This document shows positions 41,085 to 49,137 of a stretch of DNA of 64,000 nt, in pieces. The position numbers and the translations under genes are program-made. The notes below the pieces were generated by a model. It did no database searches and was not told the origin of the DNA. It saw only the letters and a list, made by a program, of their open reading frames with translations. The DNA comes from Allocatelliglobosispora scoriae (GTDB lineage: Bacteria; Actinomycetota; Actinomycetes; Mycobacteriales; Micromonosporaceae), in the NCBI RefSeq assembly GCF_014204945.1, contig NZ_JACHMN010000003.1, forward strand, positions 2,790,001 to 2,854,000. The letters run 5' to 3'. Each line of letters begins with the position of its first letter. Positions within the stretch are counted from its first letter, which is position 1.

Positions 41085-42422
41085 GTGTCCGCACCAGACC
41101 GACCGGGCACGGCGCACGCCGTCGTCATCGGGGCCAGCATCGCCGGGCTGCTCGCCGCGCGGGTGCTCAGCGAGCGGTTCGAGCAGGTCACCGTCGTCGA
41201 GCGCGACGAGCTGCCGGCCGAGCCGCAGGGCCGGGGCGGCGTACCCCAGGCGAAGCATTTCCACCAGCTGCTGTCCCGGGGCCAGCAGGTGATGGAGGAG
41301 CTGCTGCCCGGCCTGGGCGCGGACGTGGTGTCGCGGGGCGGCCAGCTCGTCGACACCACCGAGGCGCTGCGCTGGCTGACCCCGGCCGGCTGGGCGCCGC
41401 GCTACCGCTCCGGGATCAACGTCCTCGGTGTGAGCCGGGACCTGCTGGAATGGGCGATCCGGCAGCGGGTCGCGGCGCTCGACCGGGTCCGGGTGCTCGA
41501 TCGCACCGAGACCGTCGGGCTCGTCCTCGACGACACCCGGGAGGTACGCGGGGTCACGCTCCGCCGCCGCGGTTCCGGTGCCGAGCCGGAGGAGCTGCGC
41601 GCGGACCTCGTCGTCGACGCGAGCGGCCGCGGCTCGAAGGTGATCGGCTGGCTGGGCGAGGCGGGCTACGACGCGCCCGACGAGACCATCGTGGACGTCG
41701 GCATGGGCTACGCCAGCCGGTTCTACCGCATCCCGGACGGGTTCGCCGAGGACTGGAAGGCGATCTACGTGCAGGCGGCGCCGCCGACCCACCCCCGGTC
41801 CGGGATCATGATCGAGGTGGAGGGCGGCCGCTGGCTCGTCAGCGTCAACGGAGTCGGTGCCGACGCCCCGCCGACGGACGACGCGGGCTTCCTGGCGTAC
41901 CTCCGAGGGTTGCGCGACCCCGCGCTCTATGAAGCGCTGCGCGACGCGGAACCGGCGTCGCCGGTCGCGGGGTTCCGCCACACCGGCAACCGGCTGCGCA
42001 AGGTGCACCAGGTGGACCGCTGGCCGACGCGCCTGATCGTCCTGGGTGACGCGCTGTGCTCGTTCAACCCGGTCTACGGCCAGGGGATGACCGTGGCGTC
42101 GCTGCAGAGCCTCATCCTGCGGCGACTGCTCGCCGACGGGTTCCCGGCGGACCTCGCGAAGCGCTTCCAGCGCGAGACGGCACGGCTGGTCGCGGGCGCG
42201 TTCACGATGGCGACGGGGGAGGACTACCGCTTCGGCGCGATCGACGGCGTGACTCCGGGCGCGGGCACCCGGTTCATGCACTGGTATTTCGACCGGATCA
42301 CCGCGCTGAAGGTCCACGACCGGGCGGTCAACGACCGGTTCGTGCGGGTGCTGCACATGCTCGACGGGCCGCAGGTGCTCTTCCACCCCGGTGTCGTCGC
42401 GAAGGCGATCACGCGCCGCTGA
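41085..42422 (+). CDS. FAD-dependent oxidoreductase (monooxygenase/GGR-like)
   Basis: A 445-residue flavoprotein of the PHBH/geranylgeranyl-reductase-like group. HAVVIGASIAGLLAARVL is the FAD Rossmann motif, ADLVVDASGRGSKVIGWL the DG-like second motif, and LIVLGDALCSFNPVYGQGMTVA the GD motif binding FAD ribityl. Homologues are uncharacterised actinomycete monooxygenases. The GTG start has AGGGGAGC eight bases before it. It is divergent from the TetR gene, whose operator lies between them. Confidence 0.88.
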   Translation: MSAPDRPGTAHAVVIGASIAGLLAARVLSERFEQVTVVERDELPAEPQGRGGVPQAKHFHQLLSRGQQVMEELLPGLGADVVSRGGQLVDTTEALRWLTPAGWAPRYRSGINVLGVSRDLLEWAIRQRVAALDRVRVLDRTETVGLVLDDTREVRGVTLRRRGSGAEPEELRADLVVDASGRGSKVIGWLGEAGYDAPDETIVDVGMGYASRFYRIPDGFAEDWKAIYVQAAPPTHPRSGIMIEVEGGRWLVSVNGVGADAPPTDDAGFLAYLRGLRDPALYEALRDAEPASPVAGFRHTGNRLRKVHQVDRWPTRLIVLGDALCSFNPVYGQGMTVASLQSLILRRLLADGFPADLAKRFQRETARLVAGAFTMATGEDYRFGAIDGVTPGAGTRFMHWYFDRITALKVHDRAVNDRFVRVLHMLDGPQVLFHPGVVAKAITRR

Positions 42423-42450
42423 CGGCGGGCGGCTTCTCGGCCGCCCGCCG
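42423..42450. terminator. terminator hairpin between flavoprotein and S1 genes
   Basis: Perfect 11-bp stem 42423-42433/42440-42450, loop ttctcg, in the 36-bp gap between convergent genes. Confidence 0.8.
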
Positions 42451-42458
42451 CTGGTCAG

Positions 42459-42665
42459 CTAGGCCTTGGCCAGGCTGGCACGACGATTCTCACGGTCGAT
42501 CTCCAGGATGCGCACCGTGACACTGGCACCGGTCTGCGGCTCGGATTCACCGTGCAGCAGCCCGTCGGCGTCCTCGGCGATGCGGACGAAGACCCCGAAG
42601 GGCACGACCGCCGACACCTGGCCGACGAGGACATCGCCGACGTTGAGTTCATCGAAGCGGGACAT
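42459..42665 (-). CDS. single S1-domain RNA-binding protein
   Basis: A 68-residue protein that is nothing but one S1 (OB-fold) domain: VGDVLVGQVSAVVPFGVFVRIAEDADGLLH then VTVRILEIDRENRRASLAKA. The aromatic/FGVFV surface for RNA binding is intact. Such minis are RNA-binding translation or stress factors in actinomycetes. The Shine-Dalgarno is exceptional (see next feature). A short hairpin with arms GGCGGGCC/GGCCCGCC lies about 60-75 bp upstream in the presumed leader. Confidence 0.85.
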   Translation of the reverse strand: MSRFDELNVGDVLVGQVSAVVPFGVFVRIAEDADGLLHGESEPQTGASVTVRILEIDRENRRASLAKA

Positions 42666-42667
42666 GC

Positions 42668-42679
42668 GATCACCTCCTT
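42668..42679 (-). promoter_or_regulatory. 12-nt perfect Shine-Dalgarno of the S1 gene
   Basis: The mRNA reads AAGGAGGTGATC two bases before the ATG, fully complementary to the 3' end of bacterial 16S rRNA (GATCACCTCCTT). The GGAGG core is seven bases from the start codon. Confidence 0.85.
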
Positions 42680-42884
42680 CCTCGGCAGGCTCCGCTCATG
42701 CGGGCATTGCCTAGGAGCGGGCGGGCCACGGGCCCGCCGGGTGATCACGGCACAGCCGGACGCCTCATCTGTGCACGGCGCATGGCCGACCCGGCAGTCA
42801 CGACGACGACACTATGGTCAGGACACGCTGGTTGGCAAGAGGCTGCCCGCCGGGCGTGTCGGGCAGGTGTGACAGGCTGAGCGG

Positions 42885-43937
42885 GTGACACTGGAGCCGA
42901 CCGCCGAAGTCCGCCTGCACCGTGCCGCCCGCCTGGAGGACGCCGCACACATGGCGTTCGAGCGGCGGCTCAAGAAGCGCGGCTGGGAGCCGACCATCGT
43001 CGCCTTCCCGGGTTACGGGTTGGCCGGGAAGGACGGTCCCGGCTGGGTCCGCGTCCTCGGCCGGGTGCTGCTCGCCCGGCCGGGCAAGGGCAAGCCTCGC
43101 AAGCGGGCGAAGAAGATCCGCGGCTGGCGCAGCTTCGCGACCCTGTCGGTGATGGATGCGCCGGTCGTCGTCGAGGTCAACGGCGTCCGCCACGAAGCCA
43201 CCGCCGACCGGGGCGGGTTCATCGACATGACCTGCCCGTCCGACCTGCCCGCGGGCCTGTGCAGCGTGCGCATCGGCGTCGAGGGCGCCGAGCCGGTCGA
43301 GGCGCCCGTCCACATCGTCGACCCCGCGGTCACCTTCGGCATCCTCTCCGACATCGACGACACCGTGATGGTCACCTCGCTGCCGCGCCCGCTGCGCGCG
43401 GGCTGGAACACCTTCATGCTCGACGAGTTCGCCCGCGCCTCGGTCCCGGGCATGTCGGTGCTCTACGAGCGGCTCACCAACGCGCACCCCGGTGCCCCGG
43501 TGATCTACCTGTCCACGGGTTCGTGGAACGTCGCGCCGACCCTGACCCGGTTCATGTCGCGCCACCTCTACCCGGCCGGGCCGATGCTGCTCACCGACTG
43601 GGGGCCGACGAAGGACAGCTGGTTCCGCAGCGGCCGCGCGCACAAGCGGGCGACCCTCAACCGGCTGGCGGAGGAGTTCCCTAACGTCAAGTGGCTGCTC
43701 ATCGGCGACGACGGCCAGCACGATCCGGCGATCTACGCCGAGTTCGCCACCAGCCACCCGGCGAACGTGGCGGCGATCGCCATCCGGCGCCTCTCGCCCA
43801 CCCAGTCCGTGCTGGCGGGCGCGCTGCCGTCGCTCTCGGAGCTGCCGCAGGCCTCCGGCCCGGCCGACCGCCGCCTGCTCTCCGCACCCGACGGAGCGGG
43901 GCTCGCCGGGCTGATGCGCGAGGCCGGACTGCTGTAG
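42885..43937 (+). CDS. App1-family (DUF2183) phosphatase
   Basis: A 350-residue protein. The C-terminal catalytic domain has the HAD-like nucleophile motif SDIDDTVMVTSLPRPLRAGWN, YLSTGSWNVAPTL and LLIGDDGQHDPAIYAEF, as in App1 phosphatidate phosphatases. The N-terminal 120 residues are basic and Ig-like. It would dephosphorylate phosphatidate or a related phosphate ester; the substrate is inference. GTG 42885 has a CAGGCT box six bases before it, which suggests a leaderless transcript. Confidence 0.88.
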   Translation: MTLEPTAEVRLHRAARLEDAAHMAFERRLKKRGWEPTIVAFPGYGLAGKDGPGWVRVLGRVLLARPGKGKPRKRAKKIRGWRSFATLSVMDAPVVVEVNGVRHEATADRGGFIDMTCPSDLPAGLCSVRIGVEGAEPVEAPVHIVDPAVTFGILSDIDDTVMVTSLPRPLRAGWNTFMLDEFARASVPGMSVLYERLTNAHPGAPVIYLSTGSWNVAPTLTRFMSRHLYPAGPMLLTDWGPTKDSWFRSGRAHKRATLNRLAEEFPNVKWLLIGDDGQHDPAIYAEFATSHPANVAAIAIRRLSPTQSVLAGALPSLSELPQASGPADRRLLSAPDGAGLAGLMREAGLL

Positions 43938-43961
43938 GGGCGCCCGCCGTGCGGGCGCCCC
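43937..43961. terminator. terminator hairpin
   Basis: 11-bp stem 43937-43947/43951-43961 with loop cgt. It begins on the last base of the App1 stop codon and lies before the convergent hydrolase stop. Confidence 0.8.
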
Positions 43962-43968
43962 GCTCCGG

Positions 43969-44718
43969 TCAGCTCAGCAGCTGCCGCACCCGCTCGGCCG
44001 CGCGCTGCACGGCCTCGCGGGACTCGTCGGTGTCGTCGAGGATGTCGAAGCTGTGGTGCCCGTTCGGCACATCGATGATCTCGACCTTCACTCCGGCACC
44101 GTCGGCAGCGGTCAGGAAGTCCGCGACGGTCGTGGCGATGTCGGGGCCCTCCAGCCCGACCCGGGTCAGCAGGATCGGCGCCAGGCTCGCGCCCCTCTCG
44201 GCGACCGCCTCGACGGGCCGGAAGCGCGGGTCGACCGGCCAGCCGGGCAGCGGTGCCAGCGCGGGATAGGTGAGCGCGACTCCGCGCAGCCAGGCGGGCT
44301 GATCACGCAGCCAGTCGGCGCTGAGCAGGCTGCCGCCGGAGAAGAACCAGACGACGACCCGGTCGTCGTCCACGCGCGGATCGGCCCGGACCGCCTCGAC
44401 CGCGACGGCGATGTCGTCCGCGGCGGTGGGGTAGTCCAGGACCACGCCGTCGGCCGTCTGCAGGACATGGAGCCGGTGGTCGATGACGGCGGCGGCGAGC
44501 CCGAGCGACGCGAGCAGGCTGCCGTAGCCGCGGAACACCGGCCAGTCCCGGGGTGTCGGGGTCATGCCGGGCGGCAGCGGTCCGCCGTGGACGATCACCG
44601 CGGCGGGGAAGGGGCCGCCGCCTTCGGGCAGGTAGAGGTCGATCGGGCCGGTGCGCTCGGGAGCCACCTCGGCCGTTGTCAGGACGAAAGGCCGCAGATG
44701 CGCTGGGGTCTCGGTCAT
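43969..44718 (-). CDS. alpha/beta-hydrolase fold (dienelactone/acetyl esterase-like)
   Basis: A 249-residue hydrolase. PFPAAVIVHGGPLPPG holds the HGG oxyanion hole, VWFFSGGSLLSADWL the nucleophile Ser in FSGGS (a GxSxG variant), LLTRVGLEGPD the presumed acid Asp and PNGHHSFDIL the catalytic His. The FSGGS departs from the usual GxSxG, so activity may differ. ATG 44718 has GGGG before it; ATG 44727 is in frame three codons upstream. The substrate is unknown. Confidence 0.82.
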   Translation of the reverse strand: MTETPAHLRPFVLTTAEVAPERTGPIDLYLPEGGGPFPAAVIVHGGPLPPGMTPTPRDWPVFRGYGSLLASLGLAAAVIDHRLHVLQTADGVVLDYPTAADDIAVAVEAVRADPRVDDDRVVVWFFSGGSLLSADWLRDQPAWLRGVALTYPALAPLPGWPVDPRFRPVEAVAERGASLAPILLTRVGLEGPDIATTVADFLTAADGAGVKVEIIDVPNGHHSFDILDDTDESREAVQRAAERVRQLLS

Positions 44719-44805
44719 GAACCCCATTCTGGTGTACGCCGTGAGCGCCGGCGCGGGCATTACGGGCGATAACCGAACGTTCACGCGGCGATCCTTGCCT
44801 TTACC

Positions 44806-44835
44806 TTGCTGAATTCGCTAGCGTCGATGTATAGG
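44806..44835 (+). promoter_or_regulatory. promoter of the XRE-type gene
   Basis: TTGCTG (44806-44811) and TATAGG (44830-44835) are 18 bp apart, giving a start near 44842 and a leader of about 25 nt before the ATG with its Shine-Dalgarno. Confidence 0.6.
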
Positions 44836-44865
44836 CCCGCGGATGAGGGTTCGATGGGGGTGATC

Positions 44866-46053
44866 ATGCCTGCGACCCGGTCACCATCAGGCGATCGGAT
44901 CATGCGGCGACGGCAGCAGCAGGGCATGTCGCGTCGCGTCCTCGCCGCTCTGGTGGGGCGCAGCGAGGAGTGGCTGCGCCAGGTGGAGCTCGGGACCCGC
45001 CGCCTGGACAGCATCTCGGTCGCCATGCAGCTCGTCGAGGCCCTGCGCTTCGACCAGCTCGACGACCTCGTCGACCCGCGCGAGTCGGCGGGGCCGGACG
45101 ATCGGCGGTCGACGGCGCTCACCGATGAGGCGAGGGCCGGCTATGCGCTGCCCGCGTCGCTGCGCTCTCCGTACGCGGGCGCGGCGACCACCGCCGAATC
45201 GCTGGCCCGTGACGTCGCCGAGCTGCGCGACACCTGGTGGCACGCATCGGACCGGGTCGCCGTCTGCCAGCACCGGCTGCCGCAGGTGATAGCGGCGGCT
45301 CAGGCCGGCGTACGCGACGATCCCGGTGACGAGCCGACCGCCGCCGCGACGGTGGATGCGCTCTGCCTCGCCAGGTCCTACCTGGTCTACGTGGGTGATC
45401 GCCGTCAGGCCCTGGTCCTCGCCGAACGGGCGGTCACGCTCGCGGAGACCGCCTCGCCCGCCTCCACCGTGGTCGCCGCCCGCGCACTGGCCATGTCCTA
45501 TCTGCAGAATCGCGAGTTCCACCTCGCCCTGTCGATCGCGACGGCCGCCGCGGACCGGGCCGGCGATCGGCTGCCGGTGCTGCGGGGCTCGCTGCTCTCG
45601 GTCGCGGCGAAGGCGGCCTCGTCGCTGGGGGAGGACGAGCGGGCGGATGTCCTGATCAAGCAGGTCCGGCAGGCGGCCGCGGCGCTCGGTTCCGCCCGGC
45701 AGCAGCGGGGTGTGTGGTTCGGGCCCAGCGACGTGACGCTGACGGAGATGACCGTCGCGTGGACCGGCGGCCGGCGCGAGGAGCTGCCCGAGCTCGCGCT
45801 CGCGGCACCACCCGACTCGGAGATGCCGCAGAACCTGCGGATCCCCTATTACGCCATGATCGCCGCCCTCTGCGCGCGGCGCCGGGACGAGGGGACAGCG
45901 GTGCTGCAGCTGCTGGCGATCCAGCGGCTGTCGGCGGAGGCGCTGCGCTACGACAGGATGGTCCACACGGCCCTGCGGGACCTGCTGCGGACGCGGCACC
46001 CCGTGCTCTACCGCGAGATCGAGCAGTTGGGCAGGCTCGCCGGGCTACTCTGA
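44866..46053 (+). CDS. XRE-family regulator with TPR-like domain
   Basis: A 395-residue regulator. The N-terminal XRE HTH (about 10-62) has IMRRRQQQGMSRRVLAALVGRSEEWLRQVELG. The remaining 300 residues are helical TPR-like repeats (ALVLAERAVTLAETASPAS, RALAMSYLQNREFHLALSIA). Such proteins are common in actinomycete development and secondary metabolism. I chose ATG 44866, which has GGGGGTGA at the right distance, over ATG 44854 and TTG 44806. The ligand and targets are unknown. Confidence 0.88.
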   Translation: MPATRSPSGDRIMRRRQQQGMSRRVLAALVGRSEEWLRQVELGTRRLDSISVAMQLVEALRFDQLDDLVDPRESAGPDDRRSTALTDEARAGYALPASLRSPYAGAATTAESLARDVAELRDTWWHASDRVAVCQHRLPQVIAAAQAGVRDDPGDEPTAAATVDALCLARSYLVYVGDRRQALVLAERAVTLAETASPASTVVAARALAMSYLQNREFHLALSIATAAADRAGDRLPVLRGSLLSVAAKAASSLGEDERADVLIKQVRQAAAALGSARQQRGVWFGPSDVTLTEMTVAWTGGRREELPELALAAPPDSEMPQNLRIPYYAMIAALCARRRDEGTAVLQLLAIQRLSAEALRYDRMVHTALRDLLRTRHPVLYREIEQLGRLAGLL

Positions 46054-46107
46054 GGGACCTACGGCTCGCACCCTGCAGGAGCCACACTCCGCGGGGAGGC
46101 CCAGCGA

Positions 46108-47133
46108 ATGACCGAGCTCTTCCTGCTCTCCTTCGCCGACCACCTGGCCGACCCGGTCGCGGGCGGTCGCGTCACCCAGGCCCAGCGGTTGGGCCTCGTG
46201 CTCGACCAGGCGGTTCTCGCCGAGGAGGTCGGGTTCTCCGGCTTCGCCGTCGGCGAGCACCACTTCAGCGACTACCTCGTCTCGGCGCCTGAGATCGTGC
46301 TGGCCATGATCGCCGCGCGCACGTCCCGGCTGACGCTCTCGACCGCGGTCACGCTGCTCGGGCTCGACGATCCGGTCCGGGTCGCGGAGCGGTTCGGCCT
46401 GCTCGACCAGCTCTCGGCGGGCCGGGCCGAGCTCGTCATCGCCCGGGGTGTGCCGAGCACGCGTACCTGGTCGGCGTTCGGCGTGGACGAGCACACCGTC
46501 CGGCAGCGGACCGCCGAGCACCTCGAACTGCTGCTGAGCCTGCTCACCGAGGAGAAGGTCAGCTGGACCGGGCCGAGCAGGGCACCGCTCGACGGCGTCA
46601 CGGTCCAGCCGCGCCCCTACCGGCCGGTGGCATCTCGGGTCTGGATGGGCGGCGGGCTGTCGCCGATCAGCGCCGACCTCGCCGCGTACCACGCCCTGCC
46701 GTTCATGCTGCCCAGCAGCCTGCGGTCACCGCAGGACCATCTGTCCATCATGGAGCGCTATCGGCTCGGCATGGCCGACCGAGGGGCCCCGGCCCGGGTG
46801 GGCCTGCCGATCCACGCGTGGGTCGACGAGGACGGCGCGGTCGCCTGGCGGCGGTGGCGGCCGTACCTCCAGGCTTATGCGACCTTCGCGGCGTCGCTGC
46901 GCGGCACCGGGCCGGTGCCCGACGCGGCCGCGCTGCTGGCCGGTCCGGCGGTCTGCGGCGATCCGGACCACGTCGCCCGGCGCCTCGCCGACCTGGTCCG
47001 GGCCATGGGTCTCGATCGCCTGATGGTCGTCATGGACATCGGCGGCGCGCCCGCGGACCGGGTCCTGGCGGCCGTGGAGCTCTTCGGCCGGCGGGTGCTG
47101 CCGATCCTGTCCGACCTGCTCGCCACGGACTAG
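46108..47133 (+). CDS. LLM-class flavin-dependent oxidoreductase
   Basis: A 341-residue luciferase-like TIM-barrel monooxygenase. VLAEEVGFSGFAVGEHHFSDY, LSTAVTLLGLDDPVRVAERFGLLDQLSAGR and PVASRVWMGGG are standard for the group; KxDPLVAAR-like flavin contacts follow. These enzymes use FMN or F420 on a small substrate that is not predictable. The ATG has GGGGAGG 12 bases upstream. It follows the XRE gene by 54 bp on the same strand and may be co-transcribed. Confidence 0.9.
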   Translation: MTELFLLSFADHLADPVAGGRVTQAQRLGLVLDQAVLAEEVGFSGFAVGEHHFSDYLVSAPEIVLAMIAARTSRLTLSTAVTLLGLDDPVRVAERFGLLDQLSAGRAELVIARGVPSTRTWSAFGVDEHTVRQRTAEHLELLLSLLTEEKVSWTGPSRAPLDGVTVQPRPYRPVASRVWMGGGLSPISADLAAYHALPFMLPSSLRSPQDHLSIMERYRLGMADRGAPARVGLPIHAWVDEDGAVAWRRWRPYLQAYATFAASLRGTGPVPDAAALLAGPAVCGDPDHVARRLADLVRAMGLDRLMVVMDIGGAPADRVLAAVELFGRRVLPILSDLLATD

Positions 47134-47265
47134 GGGATGGGGCGGATCCGGCGCAGTGCCATTCGGGCCGGTCGGCGTTGACAAGCATCACGGCGGGGGA
47201 GAGCATCGGGAATAGATATCAATTATTGTCGATCAATTCTCCGAGTGCCGAGAATGGGAGTCGCC

Positions 47266-47613
47266 ATGAGTCGATCGATTGCCTCGCGCATGCGTATCGT
47301 CGCCCTCGCCGCGGTGCTGGCGGCGGGCGGGCTGACCGTCGGCGCCACCCCGGCGCAGGCTGCGCCTCCGGGCTGCTCGATGGGGGCCGGGCACTACGAG
47401 TCCGCGGGCGGTTTCATCAACGCTTACCGCTATTGGTTCTGCGACGACGGCAATGACATCCCGCTGAGCGTGTCCATCCAGCGCTATCAGTCGCCGGGTG
47501 TCTATTCGACCGTCGCCAGCGGCAGCGGCGATGTCACCTACTACTGCGGCGGCACCCTTTACAACGTCTATCGGACGACCGGCACGTCGGATTTCGCCAT
47601 CCTCTGCAGCTGA
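47266..47613 (+). CDS. small secreted Cys-containing protein
   Basis: A 115-residue protein with a clear signal peptide (RMRIVALAAVLAAGGLTVGATPAQAA). The mature part has about 76 residues with four Cys (CSM, FCDD, YCGG, LCS) that would form two disulfides and a beta-rich Tyr/Gly/Ser core. I recognise no family. GGGAG lies eight bases before the ATG. A TTGACA box occurs at 47178-47183, but no good -10 box is paired with it. A terminator hairpin follows. Confidence 0.78.
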   Translation: MSRSIASRMRIVALAAVLAAGGLTVGATPAQAAPPGCSMGAGHYESAGGFINAYRYWFCDDGNDIPLSVSIQRYQSPGVYSTVASGSGDVTYYCGGTLYNVYRTTGTSDFAILCS

Positions 47614-47636
47614 TCAGGGTCGACCCCACACCCCGG

Positions 47637-47661
47637 CCGGTACGCCATCATGGCGCACCGG
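47637..47661. terminator. terminator hairpin
   Basis: Ten-bp stem 47637-47646/47652-47661 (one G-U) with loop atcat, 24 bp past the small secreted protein. Confidence 0.65.
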
Positions 47662-47741
47662 GACCGCCACTAAACTGGCGTGCGCCCCATCTAAGTTCTA
47701 CTATGCAGGTAGGATTTATGGGCTTTAGGGAGTGTGCGTCG

Positions 47742-49082
47742 ATGAACGGCACCAGGGTGGTCGTGGTGGGCGGCGGCTGTAGCGGCGTGCTCGCCACGCG
47801 GGAGTTGCTCGACGCCGGTTTCCACGTGACGCTGATCGACCCGGCCGCCCAGCCCGGCCGGGGCATCGCCTACGGCGCGGCGGCGCCCTGGCACCTGCTC
47901 AACTCGCCCGTCGGCGCGATGAGCGCCGACCCCGACCAGCCGGACGACTTCCTGCAGTGGTGCCGCGTCCGCAACCGGGCCACCGCCCCCACGGATTTCG
48001 TCCCCCGCACCTGGTACGGGGACTACCTCGCCCACGTGCTACGCAAGGCCGACTCCGACCGGCTCGCCGTCTACCGGGGCCGGGTGGCCCGCATCGGTGT
48101 CACCAGCGGCGACACCCTGGCCCTGGTGCTCTCCGACGGCGTCGTCATGCCCGCCGACCAGATCGTGCTCGCGCTCGGCCACCCGCAGCCCGCGACCCCC
48201 GCCTACGTCGATCTCGACGCCCGCGACTCCGGCCGCTACATCGCCGACCCGTGGCAGCCCGACGCGCTGTCCGGGCTGGGTGACGGACCGCTGCTGCTGA
48301 TCGGCACCGGACTCACCGCCGTCGACGTCGCCACCACCCTCGTCAACAACGGCACCACCGCGCCGGTCACGATGCTCTCCCGGCACGGGCTGCTGCCGCA
48401 GTCGCACCGCCGCCCCGGGGAGGGCCCGATGCCGGTGCAGATCTCGCCGGCCGAGCTCGCCGCCGCCGGGTCCGCCGGGCGGATGCTGCGCATCCTGCGG
48501 GACCGGGCCGAGACGACCGGCGACTGGCGCGCGGTGATGGACGCGCTGCGCCACCACTGGGACGAGCTGTGGGCGGCGCTCGACGACACCGAGCGCTCCC
48601 GGTTCCTGCGCCACCTCGCCCGCTACTGGGAGGTGCACCGCCACCGCATGCCGGCCCCGGTCGCCGACGAGATCGACCGACTCCGCCTCGCCGGGCGGCT
48701 GCAGATCTGCGCAGGCGAGCTGCGCCGCGTCGGTGCCCCGTCGGCCGAGGGCCTGCAGGTCACCGCCCGCTACCGCGACGGCGGGGTGCACGTGCGCGAT
48801 TACGCCGCCGTCGTCAACTGCACCGGTCCCGGCAGCCTGCTCACCGCCGACCCGCTCGTCGGCTCGCTGCTCGACGCCGGGCTCGCCCGGCCGGGATCGC
48901 AGCGGCTCGGCCTCGATGTCGACAGCAGCGGCGCCCTGATCCGGCAGGACGGCACGGTGAACCCGGCGATCTGGACGCTGGGCCCGCCCCGCCGGGGCAC
49001 GCTGTGGGAGACGACGGCCGCACCGGAGATCCGCACCCAGGCCCGCGCCCTCGCCCAGCGCCTCACCGCGGCTCAGGCATAG
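47742..49082 (+). CDS. FAD/NAD(P)-binding protein (pfam13454-like)
   Basis: A 446-residue flavoprotein. RVVVVGGGCSGVLATRELL is the FAD Rossmann motif, PGRGIAYGAAAPWHLLNSPVGAMS the family's early signature, LLLIGTGLTAVDVATTL the NAD(P) motif and VVNCTGPGSLL the late FAD motif. Members include uncharacterised hydroxylases. ATGs at 47703 and 47718 are in frame upstream; AGGGAG and the start of homology favour 47742. A TACTAT box at 47699-47704 may be the -10. Confidence 0.88.
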   Translation: MNGTRVVVVGGGCSGVLATRELLDAGFHVTLIDPAAQPGRGIAYGAAAPWHLLNSPVGAMSADPDQPDDFLQWCRVRNRATAPTDFVPRTWYGDYLAHVLRKADSDRLAVYRGRVARIGVTSGDTLALVLSDGVVMPADQIVLALGHPQPATPAYVDLDARDSGRYIADPWQPDALSGLGDGPLLLIGTGLTAVDVATTLVNNGTTAPVTMLSRHGLLPQSHRRPGEGPMPVQISPAELAAAGSAGRMLRILRDRAETTGDWRAVMDALRHHWDELWAALDDTERSRFLRHLARYWEVHRHRMPAPVADEIDRLRLAGRLQICAGELRRVGAPSAEGLQVTARYRDGGVHVRDYAAVVNCTGPGSLLTADPLVGSLLDAGLARPGSQRLGLDVDSSGALIRQDGTVNPAIWTLGPPRRGTLWETTAAPEIRTQARALAQRLTAAQA

Positions 49083-49101
49083 CGCAGCTCGGTCATCGCC
49101 G

Positions 49102-49128
49102 GCGGTGGCGCCGCACGGGCGCCACCGC
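49102..49128. terminator. bidirectional terminator hairpin
   Basis: Perfect 11-bp stem 49102-49112/49118-49128, loop gcacg, in the gap between convergent genes. Confidence 0.8.
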
Positions 49129-49137
49129 TGACCACGG

